Of a stretch of 64,000 nucleotides of DNA, positions 19,114 to 27,408 are shown piece by piece. Origin of the DNA: JAMQPK01 sp963761975 (lineage in GTDB: Bacteria > Acidobacteriota > Vicinamibacteria > Vicinamibacterales > JAMQPK01); assembly GCA_963761975.1 (NCBI GenBank), contig CAVXIR010000004.1, forward strand, positions 868,001 to 932,000, read 5' to 3'. Both the position numbers and the translations under genes were made by a program. The notes below the pieces were generated by a model. That model did not search any database, was not told the origin of the DNA, and saw only the letters and a list, made by a program, of their open reading frames with translations. Numbering within the stretch: the stretch's first letter is position 1; every line of letters begins with the position of its first letter.

Positions 19114-19737
19114 CTAGGCGTTCTTGACGACGACGCCCTCGAGGAGATTGGCGACGTCCTCGCAGCGATCGGTGGCCTCCTCGAGCACGTCGAGGATTTC
19201 CTTCCACTTGATAATCAGCACCGGATCGGTTTCCTCATCGAACAGCCGCCGAAGCGCGCTTTCGTGGATGCGGTCCGCTTCGTTCTCCAACCGGTTGATC
19301 TCGACCGCTCGGTCGGCCACCCCCGCACGCTTCTCGAGCGCCTCGACTGCGAGCCGCACCTGCTCGGCGCTGAGTGAAATGATCCGCGCCAGCTCGCGGG
19401 CACCGTATCTGGCCGCCTTGATCTTGTAGAGCCGTACGAAGCGAGCTGATGCGTCGATCGCGTCCATCACGTCATCGAGCGATTTGGCCAGCGCGTGGAT
19501 GTCCTCACGGTCGATGGGGGTCACGAAGGTCGAGTTGAGCCGCTGGATAATCTGATGCGTCAGGTGGTCGCACTTGTGCTCGACCTCCTTAATCTCGTCG
19601 ACCTTGTCCCAGATGACCGGCTCGTGGGCGAGCATCTGCTCGAGCAGTTCGCCGCCGACCCGCAGCTGGTCGGCAAGGGCGGTGAACTGGGAGTAGAAAT
19701 CTTCGTTTCTGGGGATCAGTCGAAATCGAAACGCCAA
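19114..19737 (-). CDS. PhoU-like DUF47 phosphate transport regulator
   Basis: 207-residue all-helical protein of the DUF47/TIGR00153 family with motifs FYSQFTALADQL, VEHKCDHLTHQII, TFVTPIDREDIHALAKSLDD and LVIKWKEILDVLEEATDRCED-like text near the C-terminus. These proteins partner with the adjacent Pit transporter. It is the first gene of a two-gene operon with pit, transcribed away from the porin-pst operon. The shared upstream region holds a strong 11-bp-period repeat array. Confidence 0.92.
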   Translation of the reverse strand: MAFRFRLIPRNEDFYSQFTALADQLRVGGELLEQMLAHEPVIWDKVDEIKEVEHKCDHLTHQIIQRLNSTFVTPIDREDIHALAKSLDDVMDAIDASARFVRLYKIKAARYGARELARIISLSAEQVRLAVEALEKRAGVADRAVEINRLENEADRIHESALRRLFDEETDPVLIIKWKEILDVLEEATDRCEDVANLLEGVVVKNA

Positions 19738-19775
19738 TGGGCCTCCTTGGGAGGCCCGGCGATTCTATAGGACCC

Positions 19776-19826
19776 GTGACGGGCTTGTAAACGATGGTTA
19801 ACACTCATGTAACGCGATTTTACACC
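19776..19826. promoter_or_regulatory. Five-unit candidate Pho-box array between pit operon and porin-pst operon
   Basis: Five 7-mers occur at exactly 11-base steps: GTGACGG (19776), GTAAACG (19787), TTAACAC (19798), GTAACGC (19809), TTACACC (19820). PhoB boxes are 7-base direct repeats separated by four bases, the same geometry. The array lies 39 bases from the DUF47 gene start and 52 bases from the porin start, so it could serve both directions. Confidence 0.65.
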
Positions 19827-19878
19827 CAGGAAACATGTTCGACATCCATCAGAAACCCTGCGTTTATAAGCTCTTTGT

Positions 19879-21003
19879 ATGCGACTACTACTCTCGATTG
19901 TATCGATGCTGGCTCTCCCGGCGCTGGCTGCCGCACAGACCGCCACGGCAAAGGAGACCTCGTCCACGTACGATACGGCATGGAAAAATTTTACCGAGTG
20001 GTACTCCGACGACTCGAACCCGATCGTGCAGAAAGTGCTGCTGAGCGGGCGCTTCCACTACGACTTTGCCCGCGAGGATGCCGATCAGGGCGATCACGAT
20101 GAATGGAACGTCAGACGGCTCCGGGTCGGCCCGCGGATCACGCTCTTCCGCAAACTGACTCTGCACAGTGAGGTCGAGCTGGACCCGCAGCGTCACGATC
20201 CGCTCTACGTGCGGTTCACCGACTTCTACGTGCAATGGACGAAGAATCCCAGATTCGTGCTGACCGTCGGCAAGCAGAGCGCCCCTTTCACGCTCGACGG
20301 CGCCACGTCGTCGCGAGAGCTCCTTACGATCGATCGCAGCAACCTTGCGAACAACATGTGGTTCCCGCAGGAATATCTGCCGGGTGTCAGCCTGTCGGGC
20401 AAACGCGCGCCGTGGGTCTACCGCGCCGCCGTGTATTCCTCGGGCGCGATGAACCGGGAGTTCGGGGAATTCAGTGGCGGCACGGCCACGCTTGGCGTGA
20501 TCGGCTACGACTTCGCGCCGCGGCTCGGCGTACGCGAGGCCCTACTCACCGGCAACTACGTATACCAGAGCACAGACCGCGACAATACGTTTACTCGGCA
20601 GCTCGATCACATCGGCTCGATCAACTTCCGGTTCGAAGACGGAAAGTGGGGTACGCGAGCCGACTTCTCGACGGCATCTGGTTACCTCGGCCAGAGCGGC
20701 ATGTGGGCCATTCAAGCAATGCCCTTCGTCAACCTGACCGATAAGCTTCAAGCCGTCGTTCGGTACACGCTCGTCGAAAGCGACGATCCCAACGGCGTCC
20801 GGCTCGCCACCTACGAGAGCCGAATCGTTTCGGGCCGAGGCGATGAGTACAACGAGCTCTATCTCGGCGCGAATTATTACGTCTACGGTCACAAGCTGAA
20901 GCTGCAGACCGGCGTTCAGTTTGCGGACATGAACGACCGCGCCAATGACGGCGGCGCTTTCAACGGCGTGTCGTGGACGACCGGGCTTCGGGTTGGCTGG
21001 TAG
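19879..21003 (+). CDS. Phosphate-selective porin (OprO/OprP family)
   Basis: 374-residue outer-membrane beta-barrel. The signal peptide MRLLLSIVSMLALPALAAAQ is followed by alternating strands and a C-terminal TTGLRVGW. The segments LHSEVELDPQ, VRFTDFYVQW, KNPRFVLTVGKQSAPFTLDG and SRELLTIDRSNLANNMWF match the porin O/P family, which forms anion channels for phosphate or polyphosphate. It lies 23 bases in front of pstS on the same strand and behind a candidate Pho-box array, which supports phosphate uptake as its job. Confidence 0.88.
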   Translation: MRLLLSIVSMLALPALAAAQTATAKETSSTYDTAWKNFTEWYSDDSNPIVQKVLLSGRFHYDFAREDADQGDHDEWNVRRLRVGPRITLFRKLTLHSEVELDPQRHDPLYVRFTDFYVQWTKNPRFVLTVGKQSAPFTLDGATSSRELLTIDRSNLANNMWFPQEYLPGVSLSGKRAPWVYRAAVYSSGAMNREFGEFSGGTATLGVIGYDFAPRLGVREALLTGNYVYQSTDRDNTFTRQLDHIGSINFRFEDGKWGTRADFSTASGYLGQSGMWAIQAMPFVNLTDKLQAVVRYTLVESDDPNGVRLATYESRIVSGRGDEYNELYLGANYYVYGHKLKLQTGVQFADMNDRANDGGAFNGVSWTTGLRVGW

Positions 21004-21026
21004 AACGTTCGAGTGTCTGGAGGCGA

Positions 21027-22088
21027 ATGATGATGAAGTTGAAGGCACTACTCGTCGCGATCGCACTGACCGCGGCATGCGGCGGCGGTGGCGGCGGTCC
21101 GGTCAAACCGCCTGAAGAGGCCACGGCAGGAAACAACCAGATTAACGGTGCGGGCGCGACGTTCCCGAATCCGATCTATTCGAAGTGGTTCTCCGAGTAC
21201 AACAAGCTGCATCCGAACATCAGAATCAACTATCAGTCGATCGGATCGGGGGGCGGCATCAGGCAGCTCATCGAGCGCACGGTGTTTTTCGGTGCGAGCG
21301 ATCAGCCGATGACCGACGAAATGATCGCCAAGGCTCCCGGGCCGGTCCTCCACTTTCCGACCGTACTCGGCGCCGTCGTGCCGGTGTACAACCTCGAGGG
21401 CGTCGATTCGCAGATCAAGTTCACGGGACCAATTCTCGCGGACATTTTCCTTGGCAAGATCACGAAATGGAATGACCCCGCTCTCGCGAAGATCAATGCC
21501 GGTGTCAAGCTCCCGTCCAGCGCGATCACGGTCGTCCATCGCTCGGACGGCTCGGGCACTACATTCGTCTGGGCCGACTACTTATCGAAGATTTCGCCGG
21601 AATGGAAAGAGAAGGTCGGCGCGAGCTCGGCGCTCAAATGGCCCGTGGGCGTTGGCGGGAAGGGCAATGAAGGCGTCTCGGGTCTCGTCAGTCAGACGCC
21701 GGCGTCACTCGGCTACGTCGAGCTGGTTTACGCGCTGCAAAACAAGATCAGCTACGGTGCTGTTCAGAACCAGGCCGGTGAGTTCATCACGCCCGATGTG
21801 AAGTCGGTGACCGCAGCTGCCGCCGGAGCCATGTCGACCATGCCGAAAGACTTCCGGGTCTCGATCACGAACTCACCGGGTCAGGGCGCCTATCCCGCCT
21901 CATCGTTCACCTGGATTCTTCTGTTCGAATCGCCGGATGACAAGGGAAAAGCCGCGGCGATGAACGACTTCATGAAGTGGGCGCTCGGCGACGGTCAGAA
22001 AATGGCGGCTGAGCTTGGGTATGCGCCGTTGCCCGAAGCGCTCGTGCCGATGGAGTTGGAGCAGTTGAGCCGGATTAAAGTACAGTGA
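21027..22088 (+). CDS. pstS: Phosphate ABC transporter substrate-binding lipoprotein PstS
   Basis: 353-residue periplasmic phosphate-binding protein. The ATG at 21027 has a GGAGG six bases upstream. A short signal with lipobox LTAACGGG anchors it. Phosphate-site motifs INGAGATFPNPIYSKWF, GSGGGIRQLIERTVFFGASD and VVHRSDGSGTTFVWADYLSK are all visible. It hands phosphate to PstCA, encoded immediately downstream with a one-codon overlap. The matching ATPase gene pstB is not here but 11 kb away at 34800. Confidence 0.96.
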   Translation: MMMKLKALLVAIALTAACGGGGGGPVKPPEEATAGNNQINGAGATFPNPIYSKWFSEYNKLHPNIRINYQSIGSGGGIRQLIERTVFFGASDQPMTDEMIAKAPGPVLHFPTVLGAVVPVYNLEGVDSQIKFTGPILADIFLGKITKWNDPALAKINAGVKLPSSAITVVHRSDGSGTTFVWADYLSKISPEWKEKVGASSALKWPVGVGGKGNEGVSGLVSQTPASLGYVELVYALQNKISYGAVQNQAGEFITPDVKSVTAAAAGAMSTMPKDFRVSITNSPGQGAYPASSFTWILLFESPDDKGKAAAMNDFMKWALGDGQKMAAELGYAPLPEALVPMELEQLSRIKVQ

Positions 22089-23053
22089 TGCGCTTCATGA
22101 AGGCTCGATCGGAGACCGATCTCGGATTCCGCATCGGAACGGGCGCCTTTGCCGTGCTCGTACTGGCGATCGTAGCGGCGATCGGCGTCGTGTTGCTGCG
22201 CGAGTCGATCCTGTCGGTACGCGAGTTCGGGCTCGGTTTCTGGGTCACCGACACCTGGGATCCGGTGGCGCACGATTTCGGCGCGCGCCCGTTCATCTGG
22301 GGCACTATCTATTCGTCGCTTCTCGCGCTGCTGATCGCCGCCCCCATCTCGCTCGGCATTGCCACCTACTTGTCTGAGCTTTGTCCGCCGGCACTCAGGC
22401 AGCCGTTGATTTTTCTCACCGAGCTGCTCGCCGCGATTCCGTCGATCGTCTACGGCTTATGGGGCCTGTTCGTGCTGGTGCCACTCGTGCGACAGGTCGA
22501 GAACGCCATGCCACAGTGGCTGCGCGACACGCCGCTTTTCACCGGACCACCGATCGGGCTCGGCATGCTGTCGGCCGCGCTGATCCTTGCCGTGATGGTC
22601 ACACCCTTCATCTCGTCGCTGGCGCGCGAAGTGCTGAAATCGGTGCCTCGTACGCAGCGCGAGGGTGCGTATGCGCTTGGCGCCACGCAGTGGGAAGCGA
22701 TTCGCGTCGCCCTCTCGTACGGCCGCACCGGCATCGTCGGCGCGATCATGCTCGGATTCGGGCGGGCGCTTGGCGAAACGATGGCGGTGACGATGGTGAT
22801 CGGCAACAGCCCAACCGTGTCGTGGTCGCTCTTTGCCCCGCAGTACACCATGGCGGCGGTCATCGCCAACGAATTCTCCGAGGCCGTCGACGATCTGCAC
22901 CTGCACGCACTGATCGAAATCGGCCTGGTGCTCTTCGTCATCACGCTCGCCGTGAACGCCGTCTCACGCATGTTGATCTGGAATATGAACCGGCAGACGC
23001 TCCCGAAGGCGAAAGTGAAGCTCGAACCGGCGACGTTAGGTGATGCCGCATGA
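22088..23053 (+). CDS. pstC: Phosphate ABC transporter permease PstC
   Basis: 321-residue inner-membrane permease with about six helices. The EAA-loop motif typical of PstC is AREVLKSVPRTQREGAYALGA, and the segment FGRALGETMAVTMVIGN is diagnostic. The ATG overlaps the pstS stop; a GTG one codon earlier is an alternative. It forms the channel heterodimer with PstA. Confidence 0.96.
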   Translation: MRFMKARSETDLGFRIGTGAFAVLVLAIVAAIGVVLLRESILSVREFGLGFWVTDTWDPVAHDFGARPFIWGTIYSSLLALLIAAPISLGIATYLSELCPPALRQPLIFLTELLAAIPSIVYGLWGLFVLVPLVRQVENAMPQWLRDTPLFTGPPIGLGMLSAALILAVMVTPFISSLAREVLKSVPRTQREGAYALGATQWEAIRVALSYGRTGIVGAIMLGFGRALGETMAVTMVIGNSPTVSWSLFAPQYTMAAVIANEFSEAVDDLHLHALIEIGLVLFVITLAVNAVSRMLIWNMNRQTLPKAKVKLEPATLGDAA

Positions 23054-23901
23054 GTCGTAACACACGCCGGCGCATTGTCTCGCAGATCGCTGTCACGCTG
23101 TGTGCGTTGTCCGTCGTCATCGCACTCATCCCCCTCGGCCTTATCCTTTTCTTCGTCGTCTCGAGAGGTGCGCAGTCGCTGAACTGGGATTTCTTTACGC
23201 AGCTTCCCCGACCTGTTGGCGAAACCGGCGGCGGCATGGCCAACGCCATCGTCGGCACGTTGATGCTGACGGGCCTGGCAGGACTCGGTGCGGTGCCGGT
23301 CGGCATCATCTGCGGCATCTACATGTCCGAATATGCAGGCACCCGACTGGCATCGGCTGCGCGCTTTGCGGCCGACACCCTGAACGGCGTGCCGTCGATT
23401 GTGATTGGCGTATTCGTCTACGGGATTGTCGTGCTGCAGTTGCGGCAGTTCTCGATGCTCGCGGGCAGCGTGGCGCTTGGGGTGATGATGATTCCGATCA
23501 TCGCGCGCACAACAGAGGAGCTCTTGAGGTTGGTGCCGCAGACGCTACGGGAAGGGGCCTTGGCACTCGGCGCGACGCGCGCGCGCGCCACGTTCAGCGT
23601 CGTGCTCCCTGCGGCGCTGCCTGGAATCCTCACCGGCGTGATTCTCGCGCTCGCGCGCATCGCGGGCGAGACGGCGCCGCTGTTGTTCACGGCCTTCAAC
23701 AACAGCTTCTGGAACACGAACCCGTTCCAGCCGACCGCGTCACTCACAGTGCAGATCTTCACGTATGCCAGCTCCCCCTACGAAGACTGGCACCGGCAGG
23801 CCTGGGCGGGTGCGCTCGTGCTCGTCAGCATCGTGCTGATTTGTTCGATTCTCGCCCGCACCGCCACGCGCAGACTCGAGCGCATGAACACGGGTAGTTA
23901 G
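23050..23901 (+). CDS. pstA: Phosphate ABC transporter permease PstA
   Basis: 283-residue permease with GIYMSEYAGT, FAADTLNGVPSIVIGVF, TTEELLRLVPQTLREGALAL and ARIAGETAPLLFTAFN, the usual PstA signatures. It overlaps pstC by four bases (ATGA) and is the last gene of the porin-pstSCA unit. An arsenate-reductase gene follows on the opposite strand, about 80 bases away. Confidence 0.96.
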   Translation: MSRNTRRRIVSQIAVTLCALSVVIALIPLGLILFFVVSRGAQSLNWDFFTQLPRPVGETGGGMANAIVGTLMLTGLAGLGAVPVGIICGIYMSEYAGTRLASAARFAADTLNGVPSIVIGVFVYGIVVLQLRQFSMLAGSVALGVMMIPIIARTTEELLRLVPQTLREGALALGATRARATFSVVLPAALPGILTGVILALARIAGETAPLLFTAFNNSFWNTNPFQPTASLTVQIFTYASSPYEDWHRQAWAGALVLVSIVLICSILARTATRRLERMNTGS

Positions 23902-23978
23902 AAAAAACAAGAGACCAGGAGATTAGGGAGGGTTAGGAAAATTCTTCTTAAACAGTTTTTCTGACGTGGGAAGCTTGC

Positions 23979-24527
23979 TTACGTTCTGCCGATATCGTCC
24001 ACACGCTGCTGAAGGGCCATACGACTAAGGCTCTCGAACGGCAAGCTCGCGAACAATTCGATCCGGCGCCGTAGATGGATTAACGCCTCCCGAAATGCCT
24101 TTTGTCGCTGGTCCTCACTCCCATCAACAACGGCGGGGTCGGCGATACCCCAATGTGCCGTCATGGGCTGACCGGGCCAGTAGGGACAAGGCTCGGCAGC
24201 TGCCTTATCACACACCGTGAACACGAAATCCAAGGGCGGCGCATCGGCCTTCGTGAATTCGTCCCAGCTCTTGCTGCGGAGGCCCGCCGTCGGAATGTGT
24301 AACTCGCACAGCAAGTCCAACGTCATCGGATGAACCTCTGCTCTAGGCACGCTCCCGGCGCTGAAGGCCCGAAACCTGCCGCCTCCGATCGCCAAGTGGT
24401 TCATCAGCGCCTCGGCCAAAATCGACCGGGCCGAATTACCGGTACAGAGGAAGAGCACATTTAGACGTCGCTCGCTCGTATCTGCGTTCATGAGCAGTGC
24501 CTCAGCTCGAATGTCTTCAGGGCTCAT
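23979..24527 (-). CDS. arsC: Arsenate reductase ArsC (thioredoxin/LMW-phosphatase family)
   Basis: About 182 residues. The active-site loop FLCTGNSARSILAEALMNH (CX5R-S) and the acid-loop segment HWGIADPAV identify the low-molecular-weight phosphatase-like arsenate reductase. VFTVCDKAAAEPCPYWPG carries the two additional resolving cysteines of the thioredoxin-coupled type. It reduces arsenate to arsenite. The ATG at 24527 is chosen; GTG 24539 and ATG 24491 are alternatives. It lies 19 bases after arsR on the same strand. No arsenite exporter is adjacent. Its place beside pst genes makes sense because arsenate enters through phosphate transporters. Confidence 0.93.
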   Translation of the reverse strand: MSPEDIRAEALLMNADTSERRLNVLFLCTGNSARSILAEALMNHLAIGGGRFRAFSAGSVPRAEVHPMTLDLLCELHIPTAGLRSKSWDEFTKADAPPLDFVFTVCDKAAAEPCPYWPGQPMTAHWGIADPAVVDGSEDQRQKAFREALIHLRRRIELFASLPFESLSRMALQQRVDDIGRT

Positions 24528-24546
24528 GGCTTCAACCACTTACTTG

Positions 24547-24900
24547 TTACTTGCAAAGAGTGACGACAGTCGTTGGCTTGACGGCTTTGTTGCGCGTGCA
24601 GCACTCGGCGTAGAGAAAACCGAGGAGCTCACCGAGGGCCTCGATGTTCGCCGTGTAGCGCAGGAACGTACCTTCACGTTTCACGTTCACCAGCCTCTCG
24701 TGTTTCAGTTTGTCCAAATGGTGCGAAAGCGTTGAATTCGAAATTGCAAGCTCTTCACCGATTTCGCCGACGACCAATCCATTGGGATGCGCAGATAGGA
24801 GTAGTTGCATGATGCGAAGACGCGCTTCCGTGCCCATCGCAGAGAACATGTCTGCAAAGCGCGTAATCTGGCCGAGATCGTGTTTCGTCGCAGTGGTCAT
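24547..24900 (-). CDS. arsR: ArsR/SmtB-family transcriptional regulator
   Basis: 117-residue winged-helix repressor: FSAMGTEARLRIMQLLLSA, then recognition helix ELAISNSTLSHHLDKLKHERLV and beta-wing VKREGTFLRYTAN. The classical ELCVC metal site is not in the recognition helix. A C-terminal ECC (YAECCTRN) offers an alternative thiol site for arsenite, as seen in some ArsR variants. It forms an operon with arsC and probably represses it. The upstream 24901-24935 stretch is AT-rich and a likely operator/promoter region. Confidence 0.9.
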   Translation of the reverse strand: MTTATKHDLGQITRFADMFSAMGTEARLRIMQLLLSAHPNGLVVGEIGEELAISNSTLSHHLDKLKHERLVNVKREGTFLRYTANIEALGELLGFLYAECCTRNKAVKPTTVVTLCK

Positions 24901-25050
24901 TTCTGTATTTCTAGTAATATCGAATTATAAGCCAGGTGTCCATCCTGTCTAGTCACCCAACCACCAGCGTCAGGTTGTGATTGGGAATACGTGCAACGAA
25001 AACAGATTAGGAAAGACGGAGGACTCCTACTCTCCTGTAATCTCCTGTAA

Positions 25051-25704
25051 TCAGGACTGGGATGCAGCCGTAACGCCTACGGGGCACGTCACGCCGGTGC
25101 CGCCGTGGCCGCAGTAGCCGCGTGGGTTCTTGGCGAGATACTGCTGGTGATAGTCCTCGGCAAAGTAATACTCGGGTGCTGGCTGAATCTCTGTGGTGAT
25201 CGTGCCGTAGCCGGCCGCCGTGAGCCGCTTCTGATATTCATCCCGCGACTGTTCGGCAGCGCGGCGCTGCGCGTCGGAGTAGTAGTAAATCGCCGACCGG
25301 TACTGCGTGCCCACGTCAGCGCCCTGCCGCATACCCTGAGTCGGATCGTGGCCTTCCCAGAACTGTTTGAGCATCGCCTCGTAGGATGTCTTCCTGGGAT
25401 CGAATACGATGCGGACAACCTCGGTATGGCCCGTCTGCCCGGAGCACACTTCTTCATAGCTCGCGTTTGGAGTATAGCCCCCGGCATATCCGACTGACGT
25501 CGAGTGCACGCCTGGCAGCAGCCAGAATCCCTTCTCGGCGCCCCAGAAGCAGCCCATGCCGAAGAGCGCCATCTCCATGCCGGGAAATTCCGCGTCCATG
25601 GGGCTGCCATGCACCGCATGCCGATCGGCGACGAGCATGCGCGCCGCGCGCCCGCGAAGCGCTTTCTCTCGCTCGACCATCGTTGTTTTGCGTGGAGTAA
25701 ACAT
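25051..25704 (-). CDS. msrA: Peptide methionine sulfoxide reductase MsrA
   Basis: 217 residues. The catalytic GCFWGAEKGFW motif follows a roughly 50-residue N-terminal extension, and the rest matches MsrA (VGYAGGYTPNASYEEVCSG, FWEGHDPTQGMRQGADVGTQ, YHQQYLAKNPRGYCGHGGTG). The Cys in YCGHGG and a further Cys near the C-terminus (VTCPVG) are the likely resolving thiols. It reduces methionine-S-sulfoxide in proteins. It stands alone between the ars unit and a repeat block. Confidence 0.95.
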   Translation of the reverse strand: MFTPRKTTMVEREKALRGRAARMLVADRHAVHGSPMDAEFPGMEMALFGMGCFWGAEKGFWLLPGVHSTSVGYAGGYTPNASYEEVCSGQTGHTEVVRIVFDPRKTSYEAMLKQFWEGHDPTQGMRQGADVGTQYRSAIYYYSDAQRRAAEQSRDEYQKRLTAAGYGTITTEIQPAPEYYFAEDYHQQYLAKNPRGYCGHGGTGVTCPVGVTAASQS

Positions 25705-25715
25705 GGGTCCTCTCT

Positions 25716-25797
25716 AGTTGGTAGCTGGTAGCCGGTAGCTCGTAGCACAGGTAGCCAGTAGCAAGACCCGGTTACGAGCTACGAGCTACTAGCTAAC
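25716..25797. repeat. GGTAGCTGGTAGC-type micro-repeat with inverted symmetry
   Basis: About six imperfect copies of GTAGCTGGTAGCC are followed by their inverse (TACGAGCTACGAGCTAC), giving a long, loosely paired hairpin between the divergent msrA and osmC-like genes. Same family as 14675, 36301 and 60702. Confidence 0.7.
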
Positions 25798-25811
25798 AGT
25801 AATATAGCCGA

Positions 25812-26234
25812 ATGGCGACGATGATTCTGGCGAGCGCAACGGTCACCGGCGAAAGTAAGTACGCGCAAAAAATCGCGGCGGCAGGGCACGAATTGACGTC
25901 TGACGAGCCTGAGCGGCGAGGTGGCACCAATACCGGTGCACCGCCGTTCGAGCTGATGCTCAGCAGTCTGGGTGCGTGCACCGCCATTACGCTGAGGATG
26001 TATAGCGAGCGCAAGCAGTGGACGCTCGGAACAATCGGCGTGAAACTACGTCTTTTGAAAGAGGGCGAGGAACCGTTTCGAATCGAGCGGAAGATTTCAG
26101 TAAGCGAAATAATCGATGCCGAGCAGCAAGCCAAGCTGCTGGAAATCGCGGATAAGACGCCGGTCACTCGTGCCCTGGCGCCCGGCGTCCCGATTCAGAC
26201 GATGTTTGAGACCTCGACCCAGCCGGCACGTTGA
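25812..26234 (+). CDS. OsmC-like family protein
   Basis: 140-residue OsmC/YhfA-type protein. Residues around ERRGGTNTGAPPFELMLSSLGACTAITLRMYS carry the peroxidatic Cys of the family; the second Cys near the C-terminus of true OsmC is not evident, as in YhfA-like members. It may reduce organic peroxides. The 3' end overlaps the convergent small gene at 26195 by 40 bases. Confidence 0.87.
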   Translation: MATMILASATVTGESKYAQKIAAAGHELTSDEPERRGGTNTGAPPFELMLSSLGACTAITLRMYSERKQWTLGTIGVKLRLLKEGEEPFRIERKISVSEIIDAEQQAKLLEIADKTPVTRALAPGVPIQTMFETSTQPAR

Positions 26235-26419
26235 AGCTGCGTCGCTTCGAGACCAAAGCGCATCATCGCGTTCTCGACGCGATGCCAGTCGTGCATCAAT
26301 GTCCGCCGGACGACATGGTGGTCGACCTCCTCGCGAACTTCCCATCCACGGTCGTCCGCCTCATCGACGACGAACTCCTTGACGTGGTTGTCGCTGCGCA
26401 ATCGCTTCGTAAAGATCAT
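26195..26419 (-). CDS. Small uncharacterised protein, MIFTKRL family copy A
   Basis: 74 residues beginning MIFTKRLRSDNHVKEF, with LMHDWHRVENAMMRF and AGWVEVSN. A paralogue lies at 29882-30097; about 30 positions are identical, including the start MIFTKRL, GW, RE, HDW-RVE and GW-EVS. A good ribosome site (GGAGG, seven bases before the ATG) supports expression. It is divergent to the orphan phoB, and a weak 11-bp repeat pair lies between them. There is no signal or membrane segment. Function unknown; conservation of two copies within one phosphate island argues it is a real gene. Confidence 0.78.
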   Translation of the reverse strand: MIFTKRLRSDNHVKEFVVDEADDRGWEVREEVDHHVVRRTLMHDWHRVENAMMRFGLEATQLQRAGWVEVSNIV

Positions 26420-26581
26420 TCAGTCCTCCGTAACGTCCCGGCCGTTACTCCTGCGAAAACCAAGCCAGCCTTCTCTAGTCTAGCGCGGTGATGTTAACGG
26501 CAGGAAAACACCGTTCAGAACTGTCGTAATTTGGGACGGTATGCCTGCCGGGAAACCGCAAAGAGAAAGCGGAAGCGCTCA

Positions 26582-26621
26582 GTTACCTAGAATTAACAGC
26601 CCGGCAATCGGGGGTTAACAC
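26582..26621 (+). promoter_or_regulatory. Candidate Pho box upstream of phoB
   Basis: TTAACAG (26593) and TTAACAC (26615) are 22 bases apart, twice the 11-base Pho period; the intermediate unit is degenerate and GTTACCT (26582) fits the next upstream position. It lies 23 bases before the phoB start and suggests autoregulation. Confidence 0.5.
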
Positions 26622-26643
26622 CACAGTCTTAATGTCCTAGTGA

Positions 26644-27366
26644 ATGATGAACCTCAGTAAGACTCGAGTGCTGATTGTGGAGGACGAGCCCGATATTGCC
26701 GGTTTGATGAAGCACGCGCTCGAGCGAGGCGGCGAGATGCAGGTGGAAATCGTCAACACGGGAGCCGCAGCGCTGAAGTCCGTCATGGAGGAACCGCCCG
26801 GCCTCGTGCTGCTCGACCTCAACCTGCCCTTTATCGACGGCCTCGAAGTTTGCCGCCTCCTGCGCGGACGGCCGTCCAGCGCCGCGATTCCGATCATCAT
26901 GGTCACCGCGCGCACCGGCGAGTCAGACAGAGTGTCGGGGTTGGAAATGGGCGCGGATGACTACGTCACGAAACCCTTCAGTCTGCGAGAGCTGGTGGCT
27001 CGCGTTCGCGCCGTGCTCCGCCGGCCGCCCCCGGCGGCCGACGCGGAGCGGCATCCGGGCTATCAGAAGGGTCCCCTTGCCATCGACTTTGAGGCCGTAT
27101 CCGTGCGCGTTTCGGGCGCGTCCGTGAGACTGACCAAGCGCGAGTTCGAGCTGCTGCGCTTCCTCGTCGAGAATCGGAACCGCGTGTTGTCGCGCGACAG
27201 GCTGCTCGAGCGGGTCTGGGGCCTCGACCGCCAGGTCGAAACCCGATCGGTTGACGTGCACGTCGGTCGTCTGCGCGGGAAACTTGGTCAAGCCGGCCGG
27301 CAAATCGAAACAGTTATCGGCATGGGCTACCGCTTCGTGGAAGAACCCAATTCGCTGGAAGATTGA
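26644..27366 (+). CDS. phoB: PhoB-like OmpR-family response regulator
   Basis: 240 residues. The N-terminal receiver has acidic pocket EDEP, phospho-acceptor Asp58 in LLDLNLPF, Thr in MVTARTG and Lys in YVTKPFS. The C-terminal winged helix carries LTKREFELLRFLVENRNRVLSRDRLLE and TRSVDVHVGRLRGKLG, very like PhoB. No histidine kinase (PhoR) accompanies it, which is unusual. Its setting among pst, pit, phoU and polyphosphate genes makes phosphate control the best guess. ATG 26644 or 26647 could start the gene. Confidence 0.88.
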   Translation: MMNLSKTRVLIVEDEPDIAGLMKHALERGGEMQVEIVNTGAAALKSVMEEPPGLVLLDLNLPFIDGLEVCRLLRGRPSSAAIPIIMVTARTGESDRVSGLEMGADDYVTKPFSLRELVARVRAVLRRPPPAADAERHPGYQKGPLAIDFEAVSVRVSGASVRLTKREFELLRFLVENRNRVLSRDRLLERVWGLDRQVETRSVDVHVGRLRGKLGQAGRQIETVIGMGYRFVEEPNSLED

Positions 27367-27408
27367 CCCTCCAATCAATCCCCAGGCATTAATTGATATT
27401 CTCCTCGT

